From: Klenkia sp. PcliD-1-E
Lineage (GTDB): Bacteria; Actinomycetota; Actinomycetes; Mycobacteriales; Geodermatophilaceae
Assembly (NCBI RefSeq): GCF_024124375.1
Contig: NZ_JAMXRZ010000001.1
Location: 1-64,000, forward strand
Length of the DNA stretch: 64,000 nucleotides
Reading direction: 5' to 3'
Below the pieces are notes generated by a model that was not told the DNA's origin, made no database searches, and saw only the letters and a list, made by a program, of their open reading frames with translations. The position numbers were made by a program, and so were the translations under genes. Below are positions 57,858-64,000 of this stretch, in pieces; the stretch's first letter is position 1; every line of letters begins with the position of its first letter.

Positions 57858-57878
57858 AGAAAGGACCACCCGCCGCAC

Positions 57879-59018
57879 ATGGCGAGTTCCAGCACGGCCG
57901 CGCGCCGCCCTGCCCTCCTCCGGGGGCGTCGCGCAGCGATCACCCTCCTCGCCGCCGCCGGGGTCCTCGTGACCACGGCCCCCGCGCAGGCCGCCCCCGG
58001 CGACACCGCCGAACCCACCACCGCCGCCGAGGCCGCCCAGCTGGTCGCCGACCGCGGCCACCAGCTCGAGGTGCTCACCGAGCAGTTCAACGACGCGCGG
58101 GTCGCGCTGGAGGCCGACCAGGCCGCGCAGACCCAGGCCGTCGCCGACGCCCAGGCGGCCCAGGCCGGCTTCGAGGCCGCCCGCAGCTCGGTCACCAGCG
58201 TCGCGCGCACCGCCTACCAGGGCGGCAGCCAGCTCGTGGGCCTGCAGACCTTCCTGAGCGCCAGCTCGGCCGGCGAGTTCGTCGAGCAGGCGGCCACCCT
58301 GGACCTGCTCTCCGCGCACAGCACCGAGGTGCTCACCCAGGCGCAGCAGGCCAACGACGCCGCGACCGCCGCGCAGCAGGAGGCCGAGCAGGCCACCGCC
58401 CAGGCGCAGGCCCAGCTCGACACGGTCACCGCGCAGCAGGACCAGCTCAACGCCGAGATCGCCGAGTACCAGGCCCAGTACGAGCGGCTCTCCGCCGCCG
58501 AGCGGGCCGCGGCCGAGGCCGCTGCCGCCCAGGCCGCCGAGCGTGCCGGTTCGGTCAGCCGGTCCTCCAGGGACGACGGGTCGTCCGGCTCGGCCAGCTC
58601 CAGCTCGAGCGGGTCCAGCGCTGCGCCGGCTCCCTCGGCGGGCGTCGTGTCCGGTGGCTCCGCCGCCGCGCAGACCGCCGTGCAGACCGCGCTGGCCCAG
58701 CAGGGCGACCCCTACGTGTGGGCCGCCGCCGGGCCGAACAGCTTCGACTGCTCGGGTCTGGTGCAGTACGCCTACGCCGCCGCCGGCATCTCGCTGCCGC
58801 ACTCCAGCCGGTCCCAGGCCGCCATGGGCCAGGCCGTCTCCCGCAGCCAGCTGCAGCCCGGTGACCTGGTCGCCTTCTACTCCCCGGTCAGCCACATCGG
58901 CATCTACATCGGCAACGGCCAGATGGTCCACGCGCCGACGTCCGGCGACGTGGTGAAGGTCGCCAGCATCGACGCGATGGGCTCCGCGCCCACGGCCTAC
59001 CGCCGCATCGCGGGCTGA
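57879..59018 (+). CDS. Secreted NlpC/P60 peptidoglycan hydrolase
   Basis: 379 residues from ATG at 57879; GAAAGGA lies at 57859-57865. Signal peptide ending APAQA-AP at about 38. A long Ala/Gln coiled-coil region (45-225) resembles RipC/RipA-type N-termini. A Ser-rich linker (226-250) is followed by the NlpC/P60 domain (262-379) with Cys291 in SFDCSGLVQYAY, His339 in VSHIGIYIG and His351. It cuts the peptide stem of peptidoglycan outside the cell. It is controlled by the c-di-AMP riboswitch directly upstream. Confidence 0.94.
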   Translation: MASSSTAARRPALLRGRRAAITLLAAAGVLVTTAPAQAAPGDTAEPTTAAEAAQLVADRGHQLEVLTEQFNDARVALEADQAAQTQAVADAQAAQAGFEAARSSVTSVARTAYQGGSQLVGLQTFLSASSAGEFVEQAATLDLLSAHSTEVLTQAQQANDAATAAQQEAEQATAQAQAQLDTVTAQQDQLNAEIAEYQAQYERLSAAERAAAEAAAAQAAERAGSVSRSSRDDGSSGSASSSSSGSSAAPAPSAGVVSGGSAAAQTAVQTALAQQGDPYVWAAAGPNSFDCSGLVQYAYAAAGISLPHSSRSQAAMGQAVSRSQLQPGDLVAFYSPVSHIGIYIGNGQMVHAPTSGDVVKVASIDAMGSAPTAYRRIAG

Positions 59019-59030
59019 CGCAGCCGTCCC

Positions 59031-59065
59031 GGAGCCCCGGTCGCCCTCGCGGTGACCGGGGCTCC
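59031..59065 (+). terminator. Perfect 12-bp hairpin after the NlpC/P60 gene
   Basis: GGAGCCCCGGTC (59031-59042) and GACCGGGGCTCC (59054-59065) are exact inverted copies, twelve bases after the stop. Confidence 0.82.
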
Positions 59066-59127
59066 GTGCTGTGCGGGGTCGGTCACACCCGGGGACACCG
59101 GCGTGGCCCGCGCCGTTGGACCAGGTC

Positions 59128-59466
59128 GTGGCCACCCTGCTCGAGCCCCGCACCGTCGCCCGCGCCTTCCGTGTCGTCGCCCTCGCCGAGGCGCTGAGCT
59201 GGGCGCTCCTGCTGGCCGGCATGTTCGTGAAGTGGGTGCTGCGCACCTCCGAGCTGGGCGTGCAGGTCGCCGGGCCGATCCACGGCGGGGTCTTCGTCGG
59301 CTACGTGGTCCTCGCCGTCGTCGCGTGGCGGGTGCTCCGCTGGGACACGCAGACGCTGGTGGTCGCCCTCGTCGCCTCGGTCCCGCCGTTCGCCACCGTG
59401 TGGTTCGAGCGCAGGGCGGTGCGCGACGGTCGGCTGCCGGTCGATCGTCCGGTCACCACCCCCTAG
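59128..59466 (+). CDS. DUF3817 membrane protein
   Basis: 112 residues from GTG at 59128; TTG at 59116 is an alternative. It shows the DUF3817 pattern: RAFRVVALAEALSWALLLAGMFVKWVLRTSELGVQVAGPIHGGVFVGYVVLAVVAW, three membrane helices with conserved Glu, Lys and His-Gly. A basic C-terminus follows. The family is actinobacterial with no known function, though often found near MDMPI or transport genes. No clear ribosome site. Confidence 0.8.
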   Translation: MATLLEPRTVARAFRVVALAEALSWALLLAGMFVKWVLRTSELGVQVAGPIHGGVFVGYVVLAVVAWRVLRWDTQTLVVALVASVPPFATVWFERRAVRDGRLPVDRPVTTP

Positions 59467-59476
59467 CCTGCGGGGC

Positions 59477-60811
59477 ATGCCCGACCCCGCCCCCGCCCCC
59501 GTCGCCGCCACCACCGCCCGCACGCTGCTCGCCCGCACCGCCCGGGTGCAGCGCGAGGGCCGGGCGCCGAGCCTGGTCGCCGGGGTGGTGCGCGACGGCG
59601 GGCTGGCCTGGTCGGCCGGCCGCGGCGACGTCCCCGAGCCGCACGCCGACGTGCAGTTCCGGCTGGGGTCGATCAGCAAGACCGTCACCGCGGTCGCCGT
59701 CATGCGGCTGCGCGACGAGGGCCGGGTGCACCTGGACGACCCGCTGGAGCGGCACGTCCCGGGCACCCCGCTGGGCGGCCGCACCGTCGGCCAGCTGCTC
59801 TCCCACCTGGCGGGGGCGTCGAGCGAGAGCCCGGGCGGCTGGTGGGAGCGTGTCCCCGGCGGCACGCTCGAGGAGCTGCAGCTGGGACCGGAGCACGTCG
59901 TGCTCGGCGCGGCGCGCCGCTTCCACTACTCCAACCTCGGCTTCGGGTTGCTCGGCGAGCTGGTCGCCCGGCACCGCGGACGCCCGTGGTCCGAGGTCGT
60001 CGCCGGCGAGGTGCTGCACCCCCTCGGCATGAGCCGGACGACCCCGCGGCCCACCGGCCGGGCGGCGCGCGGCACCGCCGTCCACCCCTGGGCCGACGTC
60101 GTGCTGCCCGAGCCCGAGCACGACGCCGGCGTGATGGACGCCGCCGGCCAGCTGTGGGCCACGCTCACCGACCTGGGCCATTTCGCCGCCTTCCTGCTCG
60201 GCGACACCGGGGACGTGCTCGCCCCGGCGACGCTGGCGGAGATGACCGTGCCCGCGGGGGTGGACTCCTCGGCCGCCGGCTGGTCGGCCTACGGGCTGGG
60301 CGTGCAGGTCATGCGGGTCGACGGCACCACCCTGGTCGGGCACGGCGGCTCGATGCCCGGCTTCCTCGCCGGGGTCTTCGTCGACCGCGCCCAGCAGGCC
60401 GGGGCGGTGATGCTGGCCAACACCACCAGCGGTCTGGACCCGCTGGTGCCCGGGCTGCTGGCCGACCTGCGCGCCGCCGAGCCGTGGGTGGGCCCGGCCT
60501 GGTCGCCGTCCCCGCCGCCGGTGCCGCTGGAGGTCCTCGGCGTCTACTACTGGGGGCCTGCCCCTCAGGTGCTGCGCGCCCAGGCCGGCGGGCTGCTGCA
60601 CCTCGGCCCGCTCCCCGGCCGTCCCGGGCGGGCCAGCCGTTTCCTCCGGCGGGAGGACGGCAGCTGGGTCGGCCTGGACGGCTACTACGCCGGGGAGACC
60701 CTGCGCATCGCGCAGGACCACCTGGACCTGGCCACGTTCACCTTCACCCGGCAGCCCTACGACCCGGCCGCGCCGGTCCCCGGCGGCGTCGACCCGGCCG
60801 GGTGGCGCTGA
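59477..60811 (+). CDS. Beta-lactamase-family serine hydrolase
   Basis: 444 residues from ATG at 59477. Class C-like fold: SISK (Ser65-Lys68) in FRLGSISKTVTAVAVMRL, Tyr151 in FHYSNLGFGLLGEL, and HGGSMPGFLAGVF near the third motif. The C-terminal ~110 residues (DUF3471-like, YYWGPAPQVLRAQ) are an added beta domain. No signal peptide, so it is a cytoplasmic esterase or peptidase rather than a secreted lactamase. TAGCCT at 59464-59469, seven bases before ATG, suggests a leaderless start. Confidence 0.87.
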   Translation: MPDPAPAPVAATTARTLLARTARVQREGRAPSLVAGVVRDGGLAWSAGRGDVPEPHADVQFRLGSISKTVTAVAVMRLRDEGRVHLDDPLERHVPGTPLGGRTVGQLLSHLAGASSESPGGWWERVPGGTLEELQLGPEHVVLGAARRFHYSNLGFGLLGELVARHRGRPWSEVVAGEVLHPLGMSRTTPRPTGRAARGTAVHPWADVVLPEPEHDAGVMDAAGQLWATLTDLGHFAAFLLGDTGDVLAPATLAEMTVPAGVDSSAAGWSAYGLGVQVMRVDGTTLVGHGGSMPGFLAGVFVDRAQQAGAVMLANTTSGLDPLVPGLLADLRAAEPWVGPAWSPSPPPVPLEVLGVYYWGPAPQVLRAQAGGLLHLGPLPGRPGRASRFLRREDGSWVGLDGYYAGETLRIAQDHLDLATFTFTRQPYDPAAPVPGGVDPAGWR

Positions 60812-60817
60812 GCTGCC

Positions 60818-61336
60818 TCAGGCGCGGTCGAGCGCGGCCAGGGTCGCGTGCGTGGCGAAGCCGTAGGCCAGGTGCGGGACCACGTCGCTGGCCCAGTCGG
60901 TGGCCGACCAGGTCCGGGGGTCGCTGATGCCGAGGGCGGCCATGGGGCCGTTCGCGCCGACGAGGGCGCCGGCGGTGGCGACGAGGCCGCCGACGACGGC
61001 GTTCGGCCGGAAGCCCGCCGCCCGGGCGAGGCCGGCGAGCACACCGACACCCACCCCGGCGGCGATGCCGGTCAGCGGCCCCAGGCCGGAGACCCGGTTG
61101 TCGCGGGTGTCGCCCTCGCCGGGGATGTCGACGTGCGCCTTGCGGGCCAGTGCCTCGACCGTCTGCTGCGGGGTGTCGCTGGTGCCGCGTCCGCGCACCG
61201 CCATGTCCAGGTAGGTCACGGTGTTCAGCACGGTCGTGCCCGCGGCGCCGGCGGCCGCTCCGCGCAGCACCCACCCGCCCGTCGAGATGCCGCGCCTGCC
61301 CTTGCCGAATGCACCCACGGGGGTCCTCGAAGCCAT
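60818..61336 (-). CDS. Hypothetical membrane-associated protein
   Basis: 172 residues from ATG at 61336. An N-terminal Gly/Lys-rich stretch precedes hydrophobic segments GWVLRGAAAGAAGTTVLNTVTYLDMAVRG, LGPLTGIAAGVGVGVLAGLARAAG and VVGGLVATAGALVGANGPMAALG; TYLDMAVRGRGTSDTPQQTVEALA and WASDVVPHLAYGFATHATL lie between and after. I recognise no family with known function. It is convergent with the serine hydrolase (6-bp gap). Confidence 0.75.
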   Translation of the reverse strand: MASRTPVGAFGKGRRGISTGGWVLRGAAAGAAGTTVLNTVTYLDMAVRGRGTSDTPQQTVEALARKAHVDIPGEGDTRDNRVSGLGPLTGIAAGVGVGVLAGLARAAGFRPNAVVGGLVATAGALVGANGPMAALGISDPRTWSATDWASDVVPHLAYGFATHATLAALDRA

Positions 61337-61434
61337 GGAGCGGCCGCTACCCCCGGGTGGAGGGGCCGGAAACCGTGCTCAGGGTCGGCCAGTGGACCGC
61401 ACCCCGCACGGAACGCGGCCAGGATGACCTGCGC

Positions 61435-61905
61435 CTAGCCCTGCGCGGCGCGCTGCAGCAGCGGGGCCATCCGGTGGTCGACGAACCGGCGCAGCGCCAG
61501 GTTGGTGTCGGTGCGCTGCACCCCGGGGATGGCCAGCACCTGCTCGCTGATGCGCCACAGGTCGTCGGCGTCGACCGCGACCACCTGGACCAGCAGGTCG
61601 GCGACACCGGACAGGCCGATGACCTCGAGCACCTCGGGGATGTCGGCCAGGCCCGCGCTGACCTCGGCCAGCGAGGTCTGCACCACCGTCACCGTGATGT
61701 AGGCGCTCAGCCGGTAGCCCAGCGCCTCGGGTCGCAGCCGGCGCTCGAAGGGGTCCAGCGCCCCACCGGACTCCAGCCGGGCGAGCCGGGCCTGCACGGT
61801 GTTGCGGGCCAGGCCGAGGGTCTGCGAGAGGGCCATGACGGTGGCCCGGGGGTCCGCCGACAGGGCGAGCAGCAACCGGGCGTCGGTGGCGTCGATGCCG
61901 GGCAC
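61435..61905 (-). CDS. Lrp/AsnC family regulator
   Basis: 156 residues from GTG at 61905. HTH IDATDARLLLALSADPRATVMALSQTLGLARNTVQARLARLESGGALDPFERRL, then the RAM/AsnC ligand domain (ITVTVVQTSLAEVSAGLADIPEVLEVIGLSGVADLLVQVVAVDADDLW). It is divergent from the 2-oxoacid dehydrogenase E1 genes with a 130-bp gap. This arrangement resembles BkdR and branched-chain keto-acid dehydrogenase, so branched-chain amino acids or keto acids are likely effectors. Confidence 0.9.
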   Translation of the reverse strand: MPGIDATDARLLLALSADPRATVMALSQTLGLARNTVQARLARLESGGALDPFERRLRPEALGYRLSAYITVTVVQTSLAEVSAGLADIPEVLEVIGLSGVADLLVQVVAVDADDLWRISEQVLAIPGVQRTDTNLALRRFVDHRMAPLLQRAAQG

Positions 61906-62035
61906 GCTGCTCAGTGTGCCACGCCACACCAGTAGCCCGCTGAACAATCTGCTTCCCTCTCGCTGCCCGCCTTGCGCATCCCGACGCGGGAGTGATGTGC
62001 TGCACAAGCAGTTCTGCGACGTGAGGAGGACGACG

Positions 62036-63184
62036 GTGACCGCCGTGCGAGAGATGGTCGACCCGGTACCCGGGGCCGCTGCGCCCCACCTGCCGGCCCA
62101 GCCCGATCTGGTGCAGCTGCTGACGCCGGAGGGCGAGCGGGTCGAGCACCCCGAGTACTCCCTGGAGATCTCCGACGAGGAGCTGCGCTCCCTCTACCGC
62201 GACCTGGCGCTGGTCCGCCGGTGGGACGTCGAGGCCACCGCCCTGCAGCGGCAGGGCGAACTGGGCATCTGGGCCTCGCTGCAGGGCCAGGAGGCCGCGC
62301 AGATCGGCGCCGGCCGGGCGCTGGGCGCCGACGACATGGCCTTCCCGACCTACCGCGAGCACGGCGTCGCCTGGACCCGCGGCGTCGACCCGCTCGACGT
62401 CATCAGCCTGTTCCGCGGCAACGACCTCGGCGGCTGGGACCCGGTGGCCACCGGGTTCAACCTCTACACCGTCGTCATCGGCGCGCAGTGCCTGCACGCC
62501 ACCGGCTACGCGATGGGCATCCAGCGCGATGGGCGGGTGGGGGAGGACGGAGCCGCCGCGATCGCCTTCCTCGGCGACGGCGCCACCAGCCAGGGCGAGG
62601 TCAACGAGGCGATGATCTGGGCGGCCACCTTCGACGCCCCGGTCGTCTTCTTCTGCCAGAACAACCAGTACGCCATCTCGGTGCCGATCGAGCGGCAGTC
62701 CAAGGTGCCGCTGTTCCAGCGCGCGGCCGGCTTCGGCTTCCCCGGCGTCCGGGTCGACGGCAACGACGTCCTGGCCGTCCTGGCGGTGACCCGCGCGGCG
62801 CTCGCCCGGGCGCGCGAGGGTTCCGGGCCCACCTTCGTCGAGGCCTTCACCTACCGGATGGGCGCGCACACGACCTCCGACGACCCCACCCGCTACCGGC
62901 TGGCCGACGAGCTGGAGGAGTGGAAGCTGCGCGACCCGGTCGCCCGGCTCAAGGCGCACCTGTCCCGGTCCGGCAAGGCCGACGCGGAGTTCTTCGCGGG
63001 CGTCGACGCCGAGGGCGACGAGCTCGCCGCCCGCATCCGGAAGGGCACCCTGGAGATGCCCGACCCGGCCGGCACCGAGATGTTCGACCACGTCTACGCC
63101 GAGCAGACCGAGGAGATCGCCGCGCAGCGCGCCGCGTTCCTCGCCTACCAGGCTGGATTCGACCCGGAGGGCTTCGAGAAGTGA
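62036..63184 (+). CDS. 2-oxoacid dehydrogenase E1 component alpha subunit (branched-chain or pyruvate)
   Basis: 382 residues from GTG at 62036 with GAGGAGGA upstream. Thiamine diphosphate motif GDGATSQGEVNEAMIWAATFDAPVVFFCQNN (GDG…NN), YREHGVAWTRG and FTYRMGAHTTSDDPTRYR with the phosphorylation-loop-like region. It decarboxylates a 2-oxoacid and starts acyl transfer to E2. The Lrp neighbour suggests the branched-chain enzyme, but sequence alone does not separate it from pyruvate dehydrogenase. TGA overlaps the GTG of the beta gene. Confidence 0.92.
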   Translation: MTAVREMVDPVPGAAAPHLPAQPDLVQLLTPEGERVEHPEYSLEISDEELRSLYRDLALVRRWDVEATALQRQGELGIWASLQGQEAAQIGAGRALGADDMAFPTYREHGVAWTRGVDPLDVISLFRGNDLGGWDPVATGFNLYTVVIGAQCLHATGYAMGIQRDGRVGEDGAAAIAFLGDGATSQGEVNEAMIWAATFDAPVVFFCQNNQYAISVPIERQSKVPLFQRAAGFGFPGVRVDGNDVLAVLAVTRAALARAREGSGPTFVEAFTYRMGAHTTSDDPTRYRLADELEEWKLRDPVARLKAHLSRSGKADAEFFAGVDAEGDELAARIRKGTLEMPDPAGTEMFDHVYAEQTEEIAAQRAAFLAYQAGFDPEGFEK

Positions 63185-64000
63185 GCACCCTGACCCTGGG
63201 CAAGGCCCTCAACACCGGGCTGCGCAAGGCCATGGAGGACGACCCGAAGGTCGTGCTCATGGGAGAGGACATCGGCAAGCTCGGCGGGGTCTTCCGGATC
63301 ACCGACGGCCTGCAGAAGGACTTCGGCGAGGCCCGCGTCGTGGACACCCCGCTGGCCGAGGCCGGCATCGTGGGCACCGCGGTCGGCCTGGCCATGCGCG
63401 GCTACAAGCCGGTGGTGGAGATCCAGTTCGACGGGTTCGTCTTCCCCGCCTACAACCAGATCGTCACCCAGGTCGCCAAGATCCACGCCCGCTCCCGCGG
63501 CAAGGTGCCGATGCCGATCACCATCCGCATCCCCTTCGGCGGCGGCATCGGCGCGGTCGAGCACCACAGCGAGAGCCCCGAGGCCTACTTCGCCCACACC
63601 ACCGGCCTGAAGGTCGTCGCGGTGTCCAACCCGGCCGACGCCTACTGGATGCTGCAGCAGGCCATCGCCTGCCCCGACCCGGTGGTGTTCTTCGAGCCCA
63701 AGCGCCGGTACTGGGACAAGGCCGAGGTCGACCTCGAGGCCGCCCCGCCGCCGCTGTTCAGCTCCCGGGTGGTGCGGGCCGGCGACGACGTCACGCTGCT
63801 GGCCTACGGGCCGATGGTGAAGACCGCGCTGCAGGCCGCCGAGGCGGCGCAGGGCGAGGGCCGCTCGCTGGAGGTCGTCGACCTGCGCACGCTCTCCCCG
63901 CTGGACCTGGCACCCGTGGAGGAGTCGGTCCGCCGCACCGGGCGCTGCGTGGTGGTGCACGAGGCGCAGACCACGCTGGGCATGGGCGCCGAGATCGCCG
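63181..64000 (+). CDS. 2-oxoacid dehydrogenase E1 component beta subunit (partial)
   Basis: Starts GTG at 63181 (GTGA with the alpha subunit) and continues beyond the window; 273 residues are visible of a usual ~325. It has VVLMGEDIGKLGGVF, DTPLAEAGIVGTAVGLAMRGYKPVVEIQFDGFVFPAYNQI and YGPMVKTALQAAE; the C-terminal transketolase domain is cut. It forms the alpha2beta2 E1 with the preceding gene; an E2 lipoyl gene is expected just beyond. Confidence 0.94.
   Translation, partial: MSTLTLGKALNTGLRKAMEDDPKVVLMGEDIGKLGGVFRITDGLQKDFGEARVVDTPLAEAGIVGTAVGLAMRGYKPVVEIQFDGFVFPAYNQIVTQVAKIHARSRGKVPMPITIRIPFGGGIGAVEHHSESPEAYFAHTTGLKVVAVSNPADAYWMLQQAIACPDPVVFFEPKRRYWDKAEVDLEAAPPPLFSSRVVRAGDDVTLLAYGPMVKTALQAAEAAQGEGRSLEVVDLRTLSPLDLAPVEESVRRTGRCVVVHEAQTTLGMGAEIA

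Larger units (their letters stand above)
57490..57878. other. 389-bp non-coding region holding a promoter and riboswitch
   Basis: There is no protein gene. The left part carries the promoter of the minus-strand oxidoreductase; from 57605 it holds the promoter and c-di-AMP riboswitch of the NlpC/P60 gene. Confidence 0.75.

Noticed and set aside
1-64000. tRNA, rRNA, CRISPR arrays, insertion sequences, prophage or integrase genes
   Set aside because: I looked for cloverleaf-type stretches, repeat-spacer patterns and transposase motifs and saw none; the repeats present are short palindromes or coding repeats.

Overview
The window is chromosomal DNA of a very high-GC actinobacterium. Codons end almost always in G or C, GTG starts are frequent, and the gene families are actinobacterial: an acVLRF1-type release factor, DUF1707 and DUF3817 proteins, a divergent LysE/LysG pair, fused IcmF, a class II HelD-like helicase, and a c-di-AMP riboswitch ahead of an NlpC/P60 gene. 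Style and gene content suggest Geodermatophilaceae (Blastococcus, Modestobacter or Geodermatophilus), but this is inference. I found no rRNA, tRNA, phage, insertion sequence or CRISPR array. Coding density is high and many neighbours overlap by four bases.

Layout. 1-5.7 kb: end of a membrane protein, a VOC protein without a stop codon, PRC-barrel, glutathione peroxidase, DUF2237, zwf and acetoacetyl-CoA synthetase. 5.9-18.3 kb: acyl-CoA dehydrogenase, membrane acyltransferase-like protein, VOC/WYL pair, Tat-type polysaccharide deacetylase, a two-gene MprF-like lipid module whose second protein ends in a rhomboid-like domain, LysE/LysG, TetR and CsbD. 18.3-28.6 kb: 2-oxoglutarate/Fe oxygenase, FKBP, FrnE-like DsbA, DUF1707, hydrolase, pckG, MFS transporter, a short cysteine-ended leader peptide before cysteine dioxygenase and rhodanese, an EAL protein and acVLRF1. 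28.6-35.5 kb, all minus strand: thiolase, and a run FBP - icmF - marR - BtuF-like - vapB - vapC.

35.8-48.5 kb: 3-hydroxyacyl-CoA dehydrogenase, PabB-PabC fusion, TetR, HelD/HelR-like helicase, PPK2, then a tightly overlapping purine operon xdhA-xdhB-xdhC-guaD that would take guanine to xanthine and urate. 48.6-64 kb: class A penicillin-binding protein, flavin monooxygenase divergent from a GAF regulator, YihY membrane protein, zinc alcohol dehydrogenase with an FAD oxidoreductase, riboswitch-controlled NlpC/P60 hydrolase, serine hydrolase, and an Lrp regulator divergent from 2-oxoacid dehydrogenase E1 alpha/beta (cut by the window end).

The main metabolic theme is acyl-CoA and branched-chain carbon: acetoacetate activation, acyl-CoA dehydrogenase, 3-hydroxyacyl-CoA dehydrogenase, thiolase, IcmF, 2-oxoacid dehydrogenase and PEP carboxykinase for gluconeogenesis. 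The most interesting regulatory features are the putative cysteine attenuator leader (25870-25950), the c-di-AMP riboswitch (about 57640-57857), paired dyads before pckG and icmF, and a set of -10-like hexamers 6-9 bases before start codons that suggests leaderless transcripts.
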